NCBI GenBank assembly: GCA_003153775.1
Contig: PMBI01000041.1
Coordinates: 3,805 to 56,914 of the forward strand
Direction: 5' to 3'
Source of the DNA: Syntrophaceae bacterium
GTDB lineage: Bacteria; Desulfobacterota; Syntrophia; Syntrophales; UBA2185
DNA length: 53,110 nt
In this document: piece after piece, positions 53,019-53,110 of the stretch
Layout of the letters: every line of letters begins with the position of its first letter
Position numbering within the stretch: position 1 is the stretch's first letter
The notes under the pieces: model-generated
Told to the model about the DNA's origin: nothing
The model's input: the letters and a program-made list of their open reading frames with translations, nothing else
Databases searched by the model: none
Position numbers and translations under genes: made by a program

Positions 53019-53105
53019 GCGAGAGTGGCGGAACTGGCAGACGCACTGGACTTAGGATCCAGCCCGCCTCAGCGGATAGGGGTTCAAATCCCCTCTCTCG
53101 CACCA
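53019..53105 (+). tRNA. tRNA-Leu (anticodon UAG), CCA encoded
   Basis: Class II tRNA of 87 bases. The acceptor GCGAGAG pairs with CTCTCGC. The D-arm contains GGCAGACGC, and the anticodon stem CTGGA/TCCAG holds loop CTTAGGA (written across the stem boundary as CTGGACTTAGGATCCAG), giving anticodon TAG. The variable arm CCCGCCTCAGCGGAT is long, as for leucine, and CCA is encoded. Confidence 0.95.
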
Positions 53106-53110
53106 GATTC

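Overview
This window looks like chromosomal DNA of a Gram-negative anaerobe of the deltaproteobacterial (Desulfobacterota) kind, possibly a syntrophic lineage. That is an inference from gene content and order: the tilS-ftsH-folP-acpS-tsaE-lysC block, a GH57/GT5 fusion beside a branching enzyme, a short CstA followed by two ArsA-type ATPases, and abundant PAS/sigma-54/histidine-kinase regulation. No rRNA, phage, transposase or CRISPR array is visible. About 38 protein genes, three tRNAs and one probable regulatory RNA fill most of the sequence.

Layout. 1-4.1 kb (minus): a cut-off histidine phosphatase gene downstream of the helicase hrpA. 4.3-9.5 kb: glycogen metabolism, with a GH57/glycogen-synthase fusion (plus) facing glgB (minus). 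9.6-17 kb: a DUF4139 envelope protein, then a purine/methylthioadenosine salvage group (two tandem MTA/SAH-deaminase paralogues, tRNA-Leu(UAA), an AzgA-type purine permease, apt, mtnP). 17.2-18.2 kb: a K+ channel with RCK/TrkA domains. 18.6-28.3 kb is the main accessory region, all on plus: a PAS/sigma-54 activator; a -24/-12 promoter with possible enhancer palindromes; a GntP-type permease and a 3-hydroxyacyl-CoA dehydrogenase; a one-domain metallochaperone-like protein; a MaoC hydratase; a one-helix membrane protein; then CstA, an unrecognised 88-residue protein and two ArsA/Get3-like ATPases.

28.3-42.3 kb: a 2-hydroxyacid dehydrogenase (minus), a COG2509 flavoprotein, pepA with two oligopeptide-ABC ATPases, a MATE exporter (minus), miaA, a parvulin lipoprotein, a hybrid histidine kinase, and a two-gene pantothenate operon (DUF2520 reductase and panB, minus). 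The pantothenate operon is preceded by a structured leader that ends in an intrinsic terminator. 42.5-53.1 kb: a HAD phosphatase, the tilS-ftsH-folP-acpS-tsaE-lysC housekeeping block, an SLBB/HhH protein, a lytic transglycosylase (minus), tRNA-Pro(GGG), an MBL-fold hydrolase, a truncated DUF2156 gene and tRNA-Leu(UAG).

The most promising candidate for an undescribed system is CstA - 88 aa protein - ArsA-like 1 - ArsA-like 2 (24.2-28.3 kb). The two ATPases are asymmetric. The first keeps the catalytic switch-I Asp. The second has Asn there, like the hydrolysis-dead D57N form of yeast Get3, and has also lost the Gly-His of switch II. Other strong leads are the riboswitch-like leader before the pantothenate genes, the sigma-54 activator/promoter pair with mini-ORFs in the permease leader, and the GH57 domain whose acid/base Asp appears to be Gly. 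All similarity statements come from reading motifs by eye; no database search was run.
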